A stretch of DNA of 45,364 nucleotides from SIG578 sp964508295 (GCA_964508295.1 CAZDSQ010000003.1:1-45364); one strand, 5' to 3'. Numbered from the stretch's first letter, positions 32,572 through 42,130 are shown. Numbers and translations are program-made. The notes: a model not told the origin generated them from the sequence alone.

Positions 32572-33670
32572 TAAAAGCGCTCCTTAAAGTTTCTTGAATT
32601 ACCTCGTTCCAGGCATCGCATCGAATAAGATTATGTGTAATCATAATAGTTCTCTTACTTGGTTTAAACAGCTTGCCCTTTAAAATTCGGTTAAGCTTTA
32701 TTAGCACTCTGTTTTTCCCATAAAACAAAGGCAGGTCAAGTGCTTTTCTTTTTTTACAGAATGCACTAAATTCCTTCTGCAGAAATTCCGAATCCGTTAG
32801 CCTCTCCGAATCTGAAAAGAACTTATCTAAGCGAGCTTCATCTTTATCTATGCAAATACCATTAGATGCTGCCTTTATAAGATGATATTTGATCTCTACA
32901 GCTTCATCTACATCAAGTTCTAAAACAAGCCCCTCATTCCACGAAGCATTGCTCTCACGATAACCGAAAATACAATTACCTTGTCCATAAACAATAGTAG
33001 AATCGCCATACTTTTCCATAGTGCCTATACAATGACTATGCTGACATAAAACAATATCTGCCCCTGCATTTGCTATAGCGCGACATTTTTTTTGAAGCAT
33101 CGGAGTAGGATAAATAAAATGTTCGATGCCGCCATGATACAGTACAACAAGGAAGTCGCATTCTTTGCGGGCATCACTTATCTGATTAAGACTTACATAA
33201 GGGTCAAACAAATTGGCGCCTGCTGAACTTTCTCCTGCAACGTTAAACTCGTGCTCGGCAAAAGCCATAAATCCTATCGTTTTTTCTTTTATCTGGACAA
33301 ATAAAGGTTTCTGCGCCTCAGCAATATTGATGCCGCCGCCAAAAACCGAAATACCGTTGTCTTTAGCAGCATTTAACGTATCAATAACTCCCTGCTCACC
33401 GTAATCAAGAATATGATTGTTTCCAATCGAAACTGCATTAAATCCCACTTCTTTTAGAAGTTTAATATCCCTAACCTCAGCCTTAAGATTTGGACCTGTT
33501 TTTGTAGTTTTATTCTCAGAATCAGTTGCGGGACATTCCAAATTACAGATAGCATAATCACTATTTTTAATAAGTGATAAGACATCACCAAACAATTCCT
33601 TATAGGAGCTGTTAAATATAGTTCTATAATCGCTTGTAGGACATATATCTCCGCATATCAACAGTTTCAA
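32561..33670 (-). CDS. CapA/PgsA-type metallophosphatase-fold protein
   Basis: A 369-residue protein of the PGA_cap family. The metal-ligand motifs are in order: LLICGDICPTSD, YAICNLECPATD, AVSIGNNHILDYGEQG, LYHGGIEHF and VLCQHSHCIGTMEKYGDSTIVYGQGN. PgsA/CapA proteins act in poly-gamma-glutamate export, and relatives occur in EPS loci with unclear roles. No signal peptide or transmembrane helix is visible at the N-terminus, so it appears cytosolic, unlike PgsA. It may hydrolyse a phosphoester or help in amide formation. Confidence 0.82.
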   Translation of the reverse strand: MKLLICGDICPTSDYRTIFNSSYKELFGDVLSLIKNSDYAICNLECPATDSENKTTKTGPNLKAEVRDIKLLKEVGFNAVSIGNNHILDYGEQGVIDTLNAAKDNGISVFGGGINIAEAQKPLFVQIKEKTIGFMAFAEHEFNVAGESSAGANLFDPYVSLNQISDARKECDFLVVLYHGGIEHFIYPTPMLQKKCRAIANAGADIVLCQHSHCIGTMEKYGDSTIVYGQGNCIFGYRESNASWNEGLVLELDVDEAVEIKYHLIKAASNGICIDKDEARLDKFFSDSERLTDSEFLQKEFSAFCKKRKALDLPLFYGKNRVLIKLNRILKGKLFKPSKRTIMITHNLIRCDAWNEVIQETLRSAFNDK

Positions 33671-33683
33671 AATGTTTTAACTC

Positions 33684-34817
33684 CTAATCTTCATTATAAT
33701 AGTTTTTTAATCTTACGGCCTCTTTTTCAATATCAAACCCTGCATCCTTAATTGCCTGCTCAATACTGTTTTTATCCGGCTTTTTAAGGTCTGCCAAAAG
33801 GCTTTCTATAGAATCCGCCCACTGAGCACAGTCATTTGTTTTTACGAAATTCACAAGACCTATGCCCATATCACAAAGTTTTGGGAAACCTGCTGAGATC
33901 AAACAGTTTGCACCGCTCGCCTGTGCTTCAACAACAGAGAGACCTAGGCCTTCGCGTTTTGAGGTTCCCAAATAGACGTCAAAAGCGCCATATAAATTTT
34001 CTACATCATTTCTAACACCTAAATAATGAAATCTCTTATCATTTCCCAAAGTGTTAAATAAGTAATCAGCTGAAGAAAGGTTTTGTTTATCTCCTGCAAC
34101 AACATAGTGAGCATTTATTCCACGATTCCACAGCTCTTTAATAATATCCGCTGCCAACTCGTAATTTTTTACCGCAGCGATTCTTCCGACAGAGCCGATT
34201 ATAATATCCTGACTTGATAAATTGAGTTCTTTTCTAAGTGCATTGCTGTCACCGCATATAAATCTGTTTAAGTTGATTGCATTGTGTATAACCTGACAGC
34301 GCTCGCTTGAAATTTGTTTTTCGTTAAACAAGCTTGGCAATGCCTCTTTTGAACATCCCCAAAAATCAGTTGCATATTTTTTTATCCATCTGCGTTGGAT
34401 CTTAAGCTCAGCATTATTAGCAATTCTGCTCGGCAATGAACCCTCAAAAACAATCTTTGCATGGCAATGAACTATTCGTCTTTTTATGCCGCATTTATAT
34501 GCACAGCGCGATATAATGCCGCCTTTTGAATTGAGGTGGCTATGAACAACATCAATCTTACCAATCTGACCAACAATATCCTTAAACTGTCTTTCATATT
34601 CCTTTATACCAACATCCCAAACAGCATCAATGTAATACATAGGAATATTCATATTCTTGATTTCTTGGTCAAAATCCCCTATCGGTTGTGTGCCTTTTTT
34701 ACGGTTTATAAGAAACACAAAACGAAACTCGTCTTTTAGTTTTCTTAAAATATCCATTATCATAATTTCGGTTCCACCGAAATTCATAGTACCATTTACA
34801 AGCAATATTGTTTTCAA
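33684..34817 (-). CDS. Family 4 glycosyltransferase
   Basis: A 377-residue GT-B transferase. The N-terminus KTILLVNGTMNFGGTEIMI is the acceptor-side Gly-rich loop and REGLGLSVVEAQASG contains the retaining E-x7-E motif. IIGSVGRIAAVKNYE lies in the donor domain. I start at TTG 34817: AAAGGAG lies eight bases upstream and forms part of the end of the TupA-like gene. The longer frame from 34841 is rejected. Confidence 0.87.
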   Translation of the reverse strand: MKTILLVNGTMNFGGTEIMIMDILRKLKDEFRFVFLINRKKGTQPIGDFDQEIKNMNIPMYYIDAVWDVGIKEYERQFKDIVGQIGKIDVVHSHLNSKGGIISRCAYKCGIKRRIVHCHAKIVFEGSLPSRIANNAELKIQRRWIKKYATDFWGCSKEALPSLFNEKQISSERCQVIHNAINLNRFICGDSNALRKELNLSSQDIIIGSVGRIAAVKNYELAADIIKELWNRGINAHYVVAGDKQNLSSADYLFNTLGNDKRFHYLGVRNDVENLYGAFDVYLGTSKREGLGLSVVEAQASGANCLISAGFPKLCDMGIGLVNFVKTNDCAQWADSIESLLADLKKPDKNSIEQAIKDAGFDIEKEAVRLKNYYNED

Positions 34818-34822
34818 AACAA

Positions 34823-35734
34823 TTACTCCTTTAAATCCCACATATCTCCCACTATCTTGTCATATTCTGACGGGACAAAATCGGGAGCACCACCTGCGGG
34901 AAAGAATGTGAGTTCGCCGAAATAAACCTTGCCGTTAACCTGATACAAATCAACACGAACATAGGAAAAAGGCTTAGAAAGCGTTTCGGCGATCTGCTTC
35001 ATTTCATCAAAACAAGCAGGTATTGCTATATTTACATTAGGATTATGTTCAAGTTCTTTGCCAAACGGCAACAAATTCCAATCCATATCGTAAAAATTAC
35101 GCGTATTTTCACTGGTGAATCTGCCAACCTCTAATTGCAAAAACGCAGGTTTACCATTAAAACAATAAAACTTATAATCCAAAAGTCCGCCGGACTCATC
35201 CTCAAGATATTTTTCTGCAACTATTCGCTTTTTAAGGTTCTTATACACCCATTCTCGCCCACTCCAATAAATATCCTGTTTTAACCAGAGCTTCATGGTT
35301 TTCTTTTCCTGTTTCCAGTTCATACCGGATTTGTCACGGACAATCAAATTCCACCCACTCGCGTGAGCTGCCTTCAGCACAAAACGTTCAGGCAGAGATT
35401 CGATGGGTATATCCTTTACAGCCTCATAAACACCATACTGCTCATTCAACAATTCTTCATATCCGCAATCAATTATGTACTGCCGTACATCGTGCTTGTC
35501 AGCGCACTGCGACATAAGCGGATTTTTGCTGTAGAGCTTGTACCACTGCTGTTTTTCACTGAAAGTTACAGGGTTAGACAAATCAACCGTAAGTCCACCC
35601 GATTTTTTACGATAGTATTCCTTTACAGCTTTTTCGTCATTTACAAGCAGCGGTTTAATTTTACAAAGTATAATGTGATATCTATGTATCATATTTACAA
35701 CAAAACGACTTCTTTTTATAGATTTTAACTTCAA
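34823..35734 (-). CDS. TupA-like ATP-grasp ligase
   Basis: A 303-residue ATP-grasp protein of the teichuronopeptide TupA-like family. VLKAAHASGWNLIV, AEKYLEDESGGLLDYKFYCFNGKP and YVRVDLYQVNGKVYFGELTFFPAGG carry the ATP and Mg ligands. Family members join amino acids or sugar acids through carboxylate-amine bonds. With uronic acid genes in the operon, amidation of galacturonate with an amino acid is a reasonable guess. TTG start after GGGAGATAAGG. The stop overlaps the next ribosome binding site. Confidence 0.85.
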   Translation of the reverse strand: MKLKSIKRSRFVVNMIHRYHIILCKIKPLLVNDEKAVKEYYRKKSGGLTVDLSNPVTFSEKQQWYKLYSKNPLMSQCADKHDVRQYIIDCGYEELLNEQYGVYEAVKDIPIESLPERFVLKAAHASGWNLIVRDKSGMNWKQEKKTMKLWLKQDIYWSGREWVYKNLKKRIVAEKYLEDESGGLLDYKFYCFNGKPAFLQLEVGRFTSENTRNFYDMDWNLLPFGKELEHNPNVNIAIPACFDEMKQIAETLSKPFSYVRVDLYQVNGKVYFGELTFFPAGGAPDFVPSEYDKIVGDMWDLKE

Positions 35735-35754
35735 TGCCTTATCTCCCTAGTAAA

Positions 35755-36822
35755 TTATTTAAATAATATATTAGAATAGTTGCTTAGATTAGAAGTAGTT
35801 AACTGAATTGTAAAATAAATCAGATACAGAACTGTTATAATACATTTCATAAGTAATTTCGATCTAGTGTTAAAGTTTTTAAGCAATATTGGATAAGAGA
35901 AAACAGAATAGATAGATGTGTAAATTCCTATTCGTGCTAAATATGCGCTCTGTGATGTTGAAATCATAAATGCAACATTCAAAAACATCATCAAAAGATA
36001 AAAATTCTCACTTGTTGTATATGTAAATCTTGAAGCAAAAATAACGTATAAAACTATTGGTGCAAGGGTTACAAGTATTCGCAGGGGATTAACTTCGGTT
36101 GTCAGGTATGAGTATTCCTCACCGGTTGAAAGCCCCATCACTTGGAAAAAGAAATCATATGAATAGCTCATAGCAACCGTTATAGCCAAAATAATTGCAA
36201 CCGATTTAAAATTAATTTTTAAATGCGCGATAAAATAAATAGGCAGCATTATGAGCGCGGTTATATGACACATTGATGCCAAAAGCACAACAAGACAATA
36301 TTTAAAAAACTTACGATCAATCATATAACGATGTCCTGCAAACAATATTGCCGCCGCCAAATATTGCCGCATTGCACCCATAAGACCTGTAATAGTACCC
36401 ATTAAAAAATACAGACATATACTAAAAAGAATATCTGTACTATATTTTTTGATCTGACTAATTTGTAGGGCAATTGGAATCAAGGCATAAATAAAGAAAA
36501 AGGTTGCTGAATCATCATAAATAAACTTTGAAATTTTAATTAAAATATTATTTATTGGAGCATTGTCCATCCACAGTATATCTGCCAATGGTCTATCTTT
36601 ACGCAGAAAATACATATTTGTATAGTTTCCAAAGTCTGCACCTGTTTCAAATCTTAAACCAACAAAACATATTAAAACAGTAGCGATTAGTATTATTAAA
36701 AAAGAATATGTATTACTTTTTTTTACCTCGATTTCACCAACTAAAACAGTTTTATGTTGGTACTTGGCCGCTATCATCGCAAGAAAAAATGTTAATAAAA
36801 AAACCAAAAAATAAGGTAACAT
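35755..36822 (-). CDS. EpsG/Wzy-like polysaccharide polymerase
   Basis: A 355-residue integral membrane protein with about ten helices. The large loop motif FETGADFGNYTNMYF and GLMGAMRQYLAAAILFAGHRYM followed by ASMCHITALIMLPIYF are hallmarks of the EpsG family, which polymerises repeat units on the outer membrane face. A good GGAGGT site precedes the ATG. It is the only polymerase candidate in the operon. Confidence 0.85.
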   Translation of the reverse strand: MLPYFLVFLLTFFLAMIAAKYQHKTVLVGEIEVKKSNTYSFLIILIATVLICFVGLRFETGADFGNYTNMYFLRKDRPLADILWMDNAPINNILIKISKFIYDDSATFFFIYALIPIALQISQIKKYSTDILFSICLYFLMGTITGLMGAMRQYLAAAILFAGHRYMIDRKFFKYCLVVLLASMCHITALIMLPIYFIAHLKINFKSVAIILAITVAMSYSYDFFFQVMGLSTGEEYSYLTTEVNPLRILVTLAPIVLYVIFASRFTYTTSENFYLLMMFLNVAFMISTSQSAYLARIGIYTSIYSVFSYPILLKNFNTRSKLLMKCIITVLYLIYFTIQLTTSNLSNYSNILFK

Positions 36823-36893
36823 TTAGACCTCCAAATATACATTACCACAAAAATAGATACTCTTAACCCTTTTTACACCCAATGTTTCCCTTT

Positions 36894-38462
36894 TTAAAAG
36901 GGTAGAATAGAATTAAGCGTAAAAATAATATTTAAAGCAAATGCTCTAAATTTTGTTTCCTTCATATTAACTACTCTTATATTCATATCATAGAGTTTTT
37001 TATTCAGATATTTTTTCATGTCTAAATGATGCTGATCTGAAATTCTCTTATCTAAAGGAACTCTGAAAAGCAAATCAAAAAACATGCGATTGTTATAAGC
37101 AATAGTAATATCAAAACAATATTTCATTTCGCTGATGTTTAAACCGCCCCAACTTCCCCATGTTACCTCATTATAGTGTATGTCTGCAGCAGGATAGCAG
37201 GAGGGTATTTTATCATACTCAAATTTTTTAATATATTCAGCGAAGATTTTGTCAACTTTATGTGCCAAAGAACGATTAGAAATAAAAATCTTATACAAAT
37301 TTCTGTATAACTTAGGTGATAGATTAGGCATTTTATTTCTACCGTAGTGCTTATACCAATAGGCGCGAATTGTTTCAGAAGCCCATGATTTTACCTCCAC
37401 ATCACAGGTGCAGTTCTCTTGAAGATAAAGTCTCTTTCGTAATTCATTTTCGTAGGGCTTAGCAATATATCCGTTATTATGAGCTATTATTTCAACCTTA
37501 ATATCATAATCAGCTAGTTCCGAATTATTTTCCGGAATATTTAATACATTGTGCTTTACATTAAATGCGCTTGCTATTTCTTTCGCCGCCTCAGCATCGG
37601 GAACTTCTTTTTCTGCGGATAAATAGCTAAATGTTTCAAAATAATCATATATTCCGTTTGCTGCAGCAAAAGTAGTGTTGCTGTCAATTCCACCTGTTAA
37701 TGAAATCCACGGCTTGTTCCACTTTTTTGTTATAAGCATCATATTGTTTTTCAAAATGTCGGCTGCCTTTTTTATAACCTCATTATATTCTTCAGTTGAT
37801 TTTACTAATTCAATTTTATTATTAAACCAAAAACGACAGTACGATACAGTAGTTTCATATGTATACATAATGCTTGGAACTATTCTTTTTACATCACTGA
37901 ATGGTGTTAAATCCGCAGGCAAATAAGGTCCCATTACTCTGCCATACCATTTATACGAAATAAGTTCCTTGACAAAATTGTCCATTTCAAGTGAGCAAAT
38001 GTCCCCAATCAATTGTGGATGTGATGAAAGATAGAAACTGTTGCCAATCTTACCATAACATGCAGACTGCATACCCGAAGCATCAACATGATATTCAATT
38101 TTCTTACCATTGGCAACACCTATAACATATATACCTGTCAATTCATTAAGACAGTTGATATAACTCTCTGTGCCGTAATTAGAAGCGATATATTTTAAAA
38201 TTTCCAACTCGTTGTCTTGCATTGTAATAGGGTTATATGCATGTCCAAGCAAAAAGAAAACTCTACCGTTTTCATCATTATAAATATGCATGCCTGTAAG
38301 GTTATGAGCCATATACCAATAATCGCCGTGTTTTTCTTTTTTCCAGTTATCATAAAATGGAAAATTAGCAGTATTTTCAATTTCCTTATCAGTAATAAGA
38401 AAACCTCGAATAAATAGAAAATTTTGTAAATCTTTTCGTATATCAAGAGATTCTTTTAACAT
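36894..38462 (-). CDS. Asparagine-synthetase-like enzyme lacking the glutaminase cysteine
   Basis: A 522-residue protein. The C-terminal synthetase domain has the PP-loop ISLTGGIDSN (residues 253-262), then SYLSAEKEVPDAEAAKEIA. The N-terminal 200 residues follow the glutamine amidotransferase II fold (GHAYNPITMQDNE, VDASGMQSACYG) but do not begin with Met-Cys, so glutamine hydrolysis is not expected. Similar proteins amidate uronic acids in O-antigens (WbpS-type), and others use amine donors directly (beta-lactam synthetase). ATG 38462 follows AAAGGTGA. Its likely substrate is a uronate carboxyl of this polymer. Confidence 0.82.
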   Translation of the reverse strand: MLKESLDIRKDLQNFLFIRGFLITDKEIENTANFPFYDNWKKEKHGDYWYMAHNLTGMHIYNDENGRVFFLLGHAYNPITMQDNELEILKYIASNYGTESYINCLNELTGIYVIGVANGKKIEYHVDASGMQSACYGKIGNSFYLSSHPQLIGDICSLEMDNFVKELISYKWYGRVMGPYLPADLTPFSDVKRIVPSIMYTYETTVSYCRFWFNNKIELVKSTEEYNEVIKKAADILKNNMMLITKKWNKPWISLTGGIDSNTTFAAANGIYDYFETFSYLSAEKEVPDAEAAKEIASAFNVKHNVLNIPENNSELADYDIKVEIIAHNNGYIAKPYENELRKRLYLQENCTCDVEVKSWASETIRAYWYKHYGRNKMPNLSPKLYRNLYKIFISNRSLAHKVDKIFAEYIKKFEYDKIPSCYPAADIHYNEVTWGSWGGLNISEMKYCFDITIAYNNRMFFDLLFRVPLDKRISDQHHLDMKKYLNKKLYDMNIRVVNMKETKFRAFALNIIFTLNSILPF

Positions 38463-38489
38463 ATAAATCACCTTTTTAAAACAAAAATT

Positions 38490-39647
38490 TTAATTTAATC
38501 CCAACAATTCCAAGCGATTTTCCATATATCTTTTAATAAATTCTTTTTGATCAAAATGTTCCTCAACATATTTACGACCGTTTTTACCTAAAGATTTCGC
38601 CTCATCAGGATTAGACAATAAATAAATAATTCGTTCGGTTAGATTTTCAACATCTTTTACATCCACAGAATATCCTGTAACATTCTCTTTCATTGCGCTT
38701 GAAGGACCTGGATATTTGGTAACAACTACAGGCACTTCCATTGCAGAGGCCTCAACAACACTCATCCCAAAGCCTTCGCGATAACTTGGCAAAACAAACA
38801 CATCCATAGCAGAAGTATATTTTTCAACATTGCTTACCCTACCGGTTATAATAATATCAGGGCATGAATTGAAATATTTTAAAAGTTCGGGCTCAATAGT
38901 TTCTTCCTTTTCGATAGGGCCAACAAACAAAAGTTTTGCATTTGTAAATTTTTTTCTTATTTCTTTGAAGGCTTTAAAAATCTCGTTACACCCTTTTTCT
39001 CTACCGAGTCGACCAACAAATCCAACAACCAAATCACTATCTGAAATATTATATTGTTTTCTTATTTCTTTTGCATAGCTTTCTTTTTTTGAAACGTCAA
39101 AGGCAGAAAGGTCAAGACCTTTTGCACTTCCATTCCATATAACTCGGCTTTTTGAAGAATCGTAAAAACCGTTTTCTCTGCAAAAATCAAGATTTCCTAT
39201 GCTATCAGGTTGAATTTCAGTTGAAAGTTTACAGACTAATTTTTCGATAGTTTTAAAAACTTTTCTTTTTATTCCGGTCATGGTAACATATACCATTCCC
39301 CACTGACAATAAAGCCTTACAGGAACTTTAGCAAATTTTGAAGCCAGCGCCGCATACATACTTGCATTAGGAGTAGAATACTGTACCAAATCAAAACTAC
39401 TGCTTTTTAAAAAAGAGGTGAGTTTTTTTATACTCTTAATAGAACCTAAAATGCTTATTCCTCGTGGAAAATCAATCGGGTATGTATTTACAAACGGGAA
39501 TTCTTGGTGTAGTTTTTCTTCATAATCGGTATCCATATTACAGACAACCGTAACATCAATATCCCGATCGTGGTATTCGTTCAAAAAAGGCTTTATCCAA
39601 TTATTTATAGACGACCACACGGTAGTAACTATACAAATTCGCTTCAT
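38490..39647 (-). CDS. Family 4 glycosyltransferase
   Basis: A 385-residue GT-B transferase. VVGFVGRLGREKGCNEIFKAF and VFVLPSYREGFGMSVVEASAME (E-x7-E) define the family, and ISTPNASMYAALASKF lies in the acceptor domain. I start at ATG 39647 with AGGAGA six bases upstream; the frame upstream from 39671 lacks a site. Between the dehydrogenase and the amidating enzyme, so it may transfer the modified sugar, but this is unproven. Confidence 0.88.
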   Translation of the reverse strand: MKRICIVTTVWSSINNWIKPFLNEYHDRDIDVTVVCNMDTDYEEKLHQEFPFVNTYPIDFPRGISILGSIKSIKKLTSFLKSSSFDLVQYSTPNASMYAALASKFAKVPVRLYCQWGMVYVTMTGIKRKVFKTIEKLVCKLSTEIQPDSIGNLDFCRENGFYDSSKSRVIWNGSAKGLDLSAFDVSKKESYAKEIRKQYNISDSDLVVGFVGRLGREKGCNEIFKAFKEIRKKFTNAKLLFVGPIEKEETIEPELLKYFNSCPDIIITGRVSNVEKYTSAMDVFVLPSYREGFGMSVVEASAMEVPVVVTKYPGPSSAMKENVTGYSVDVKDVENLTERIIYLLSNPDEAKSLGKNGRKYVEEHFDQKEFIKRYMENRLELLGLN

Positions 39648-39682
39648 ATATATTCTCCTACTTACGATCATATATTGTATTC

Positions 39683-40573
39683 CTAAAGATTTTTTAACAC
39701 AACATTATATAATCTTTCGCTATTTTTTTCGCCCACGAAACTGTTGTGCGGTGTTATGATAACATTTTCCATATCCCACAAGGGACTATCTGCACTAAGG
39801 GGCTCTTCTTCAAAAACATCTAAAACCGCGCCGTAAAGTTTTTTGCTTTGCAATGCATCAATCAAATCATTTTGATTTACTACAGCTCCACGTGCAATAT
39901 TTACCAAAATTGAGTTATCTTTAAAATAAGAAAACATATTTTTGTCAAACATATATCTTGTTTGCTCAGTAAGCGGAAGCGTTAAAACAACAATATCTGC
40001 TTTAGATACCGCATCAGCTATGTTTTCAAGCGGAAAGTATTCATCATAAACATCATTTGTTGGTTTAATAATATCTACAGCATAATTTGTTGTATCAAAT
40101 GCCTTGAACCTTTTCGCACATTCTGTTCCAATGTTTCCGCTTCCAACAATGCAAACAGTTTTGCCGCTCAGTTCCAAAAGTCCGCGGTGCTTATTCCAAC
40201 TGTGCATCTTTTGATTTTCGGCAAAAAATCTACTCTGCTTATAAAGATTAAGCACTCCACACAATGCAAATTCTGCCATAGGTATACTGTACACCCCGCG
40301 TGCATTGTGAATTTTTATATTATGGGCATTTATATAATCCATATCAACACGGTCAAATCCCGCGCTAGTAAGCTGGATAAATTTAAGATTTACAAACTTT
40401 TCGATTGGGTGATGTAAAAACAAGCCATTACAAATCACGCCCTCAATTTTATTGTATGGTATGGCTAAATCATTATCTTCATATTGTAAAAAGAAAACAT
40501 CATGCCCTAATTCAGAAATTTTATGTAATTGTTCTTCATTAAATCTGGCGGCGCCGGTAATTAGCAAATTCAT
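39683..40573 (-). CDS. D-2-hydroxyacid dehydrogenase family protein
   Basis: A 296-residue NAD(P)-dependent enzyme. The NAD loop is VGSGNIGTECAKRF. The catalytic Arg is in VNIARGAVVN, Glu in VFEEEPL and His in ITPHNSFVG. It would reduce a 2-oxo acid to a D-2-hydroxyacid or the reverse. It lies directly after an HpcH/HpaI aldolase (four bases apart), whose typical product is a 2-oxo acid. The pair probably makes a hydroxy acid for the polymer. The ATG follows AGGATGATA. Confidence 0.85.
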   Translation of the reverse strand: MNLLITGAARFNEEQLHKISELGHDVFFLQYEDNDLAIPYNKIEGVICNGLFLHHPIEKFVNLKFIQLTSAGFDRVDMDYINAHNIKIHNARGVYSIPMAEFALCGVLNLYKQSRFFAENQKMHSWNKHRGLLELSGKTVCIVGSGNIGTECAKRFKAFDTTNYAVDIIKPTNDVYDEYFPLENIADAVSKADIVVLTLPLTEQTRYMFDKNMFSYFKDNSILVNIARGAVVNQNDLIDALQSKKLYGAVLDVFEEEPLSADSPLWDMENVIITPHNSFVGEKNSERLYNVVLKNL

Positions 40574-40577
40574 ATTA

Positions 40578-41423
40578 TCATCCTAATTTTGATACAATAT
40601 TTTGTATGCGTTTTTCAGTTTCCGATCGATTCTGTTCAAAAAAATTAGAATTATTTAGATTATACATACATTCATATTCTAATTTTCGTATATCAGATAT
40701 TCCGTTATTAAATTTTAAAACAATATCATCTATAGTGCTTTCTTTTTCAATATTACAAAAACTACGTGAAAGTATAACAGATGATGACTTTAAACGATAA
40801 TGTTCCTTGACAACACATTTGCCCGGTAGCAGCCCTTTATCAACAGAGGCTACACCACCAAAACCGTATGGAATATTTTTATTTTTAAATTTGCTGCAAA
40901 GCGCCTCAACCATGCCATCCTGCAAAAGCTGAAACATAAACTTCATATTATACGATAAACTTAAATCATTAAGACCAATATAAATTTCATCAATACCTTT
41001 AACATCTAATATTTCATCAATATTTTCGACTGCTGTCTTATGCTCTATCAAAGGCATTGTTTTTGCTCTTCCTCCAACAGCACTAATAAACCTTTTAACA
41101 TCATCGGCTGTTTTAAAAAAAGGAAGCATAATAATGTCAGCCCCCGCATCAATAATGCGGTTAATTTCATCCTCGGTTGAGCTATATTCATCAGTTGCAT
41201 CATGTATTGGGTTGCAACGCACTAAAAGCTCTGCCTTAGATATACCCTTTCTTATGCTTTTTATATCGTCAATTGTATGACGGTTCTGCACCGTATCCAT
41301 ACCGCCCTGACGTAAATTTTTACCGATGTACTCTAAGTCAACAAATATACGGTCTACACCTGCATTTTCAGCAATTTGTGCTATATCGGGACGGTTGGTT
41401 ATATACATAAGTTTAAGCGGCAT
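40578..41423 (-). CDS. HpcH/HpaI aldolase / citrate-lyase-fold protein
   Basis: A 281-residue TIM-barrel metal-dependent enzyme. The metal ligands are in MPLIEHKTAVENIDEIL (Glu) and IYIGLNDLSLSYN (Asp). ELLVRCNPIH carries the phosphate/carboxylate Arg, though the family's C-terminal part is divergent. Such enzymes form or cleave 4-hydroxy-2-oxo acids using pyruvate and an aldehyde, or act on acyl-CoA. It is the second gene of the operon, so it is expected to serve polysaccharide assembly rather than catabolism. Confidence 0.8.
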   Translation of the reverse strand: MPLKLMYITNRPDIAQIAENAGVDRIFVDLEYIGKNLRQGGMDTVQNRHTIDDIKSIRKGISKAELLVRCNPIHDATDEYSSTEDEINRIIDAGADIIMLPFFKTADDVKRFISAVGGRAKTMPLIEHKTAVENIDEILDVKGIDEIYIGLNDLSLSYNMKFMFQLLQDGMVEALCSKFKNKNIPYGFGGVASVDKGLLPGKCVVKEHYRLKSSSVILSRSFCNIEKESTIDDIVLKFNNGISDIRKLEYECMYNLNNSNFFEQNRSETEKRIQNIVSKLG

Positions 41424-41436
41424 AGAGAAAAATACC

Positions 41437-42081
41437 TCACATATTTATCGTTTCTTTTTCTTCCGTTTCGGTTATTGTTTGTTCTCTTATAACTGTTGCA
41501 CCAATATTTTCGTTATCGGCATTTGTGAAAACCTTAAATACTGTCATAAAACAAATTTTCAGATCAAGCAAAAATGACAGATTATCAACATACCAAACAT
41601 TAAGCTCAATTCTGCGATTCCACTCAACTGCTTTTCTTCCGTTAACCTGCGCCCATCCTGTAATTCCCGGACGAACCTCAAACATTCTGAGCTGCTGCTG
41701 GCTATATTCATCTATCGGCCACGGATGATACGTAAGCGGAGGACGCGGACCAATGAAGCTCATATCACCTTTAAGAATATTAACGGCCTGAGGCAACTCG
41801 TCTATACTTGTTTTTCTCAAAAAGCTTCCGACTCTTGTTACACGTTTGTCGGAATTATCAGAATAAACCCCACTCTTTTCAGCTCCAACACACATTGAAC
41901 GGAATTTATATATGTAAAACTCTTTACCGTTAAGGCCTAATCTTTTTTGTCTAAAGATAACAGGTCCTTTAGAGTCAATTTTTATTGCTATTGCAGCAAT
42001 TAACAAAATCGGAGAGAGCGCAATTAAAATAACCAAAGAAAGTACAATATCGATTAATCTTTTCAAAAACACTCTGTACAT
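41437..42081 (-). CDS. Undecaprenyl-phosphate sugar-1-phosphate transferase (initiating)
   Basis: A 214-residue membrane-associated enzyme with the C-terminal catalytic domain of the WbaP/WcaJ/EpsL type. One hydrophobic hairpin (IDIVLSLVILIALSPILLI) is followed by FRQKRLGLNGKEFYIYKFRSM and SIDELPQAVNILKGDMSFIGPRPP, which are diagnostic. It starts the repeat unit on the lipid carrier. First gene of the operon. ATG 42081 follows GAAGGATGATG; a TTG at 42102 is possible. Confidence 0.93.
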   Translation of the reverse strand: MYRVFLKRLIDIVLSLVILIALSPILLIAAIAIKIDSKGPVIFRQKRLGLNGKEFYIYKFRSMCVGAEKSGVYSDNSDKRVTRVGSFLRKTSIDELPQAVNILKGDMSFIGPRPPLTYHPWPIDEYSQQQLRMFEVRPGITGWAQVNGRKAVEWNRRIELNVWYVDNLSFLLDLKICFMTVFKVFTNADNENIGATVIREQTITETEEKETINM

Positions 42082-42130
42082 AAAATCATCATCCTTCAAC
42101 AAGACATACTAAACCTAAGTATACAGATAC

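Larger units (their letters stand above)
16277..42081 (-). other. Exopolysaccharide/capsule biosynthesis operon
   Basis: About 25 co-directional genes with mostly overlapping or short gaps, from the initiating sugar-phosphate transferase (right) to a nucleotidyltransferase-family protein (left). It has a promoter only at 42131-42159 and a terminator at 16241-16270. It contains precursor synthesis, transferases, a polymerase, a flippase and decorating enzymes of a Wzx/Wzy pathway. No Wzz/tyrosine-kinase (EpsB/CapAB-type) regulator genes lie in the window. Confidence 0.85.
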
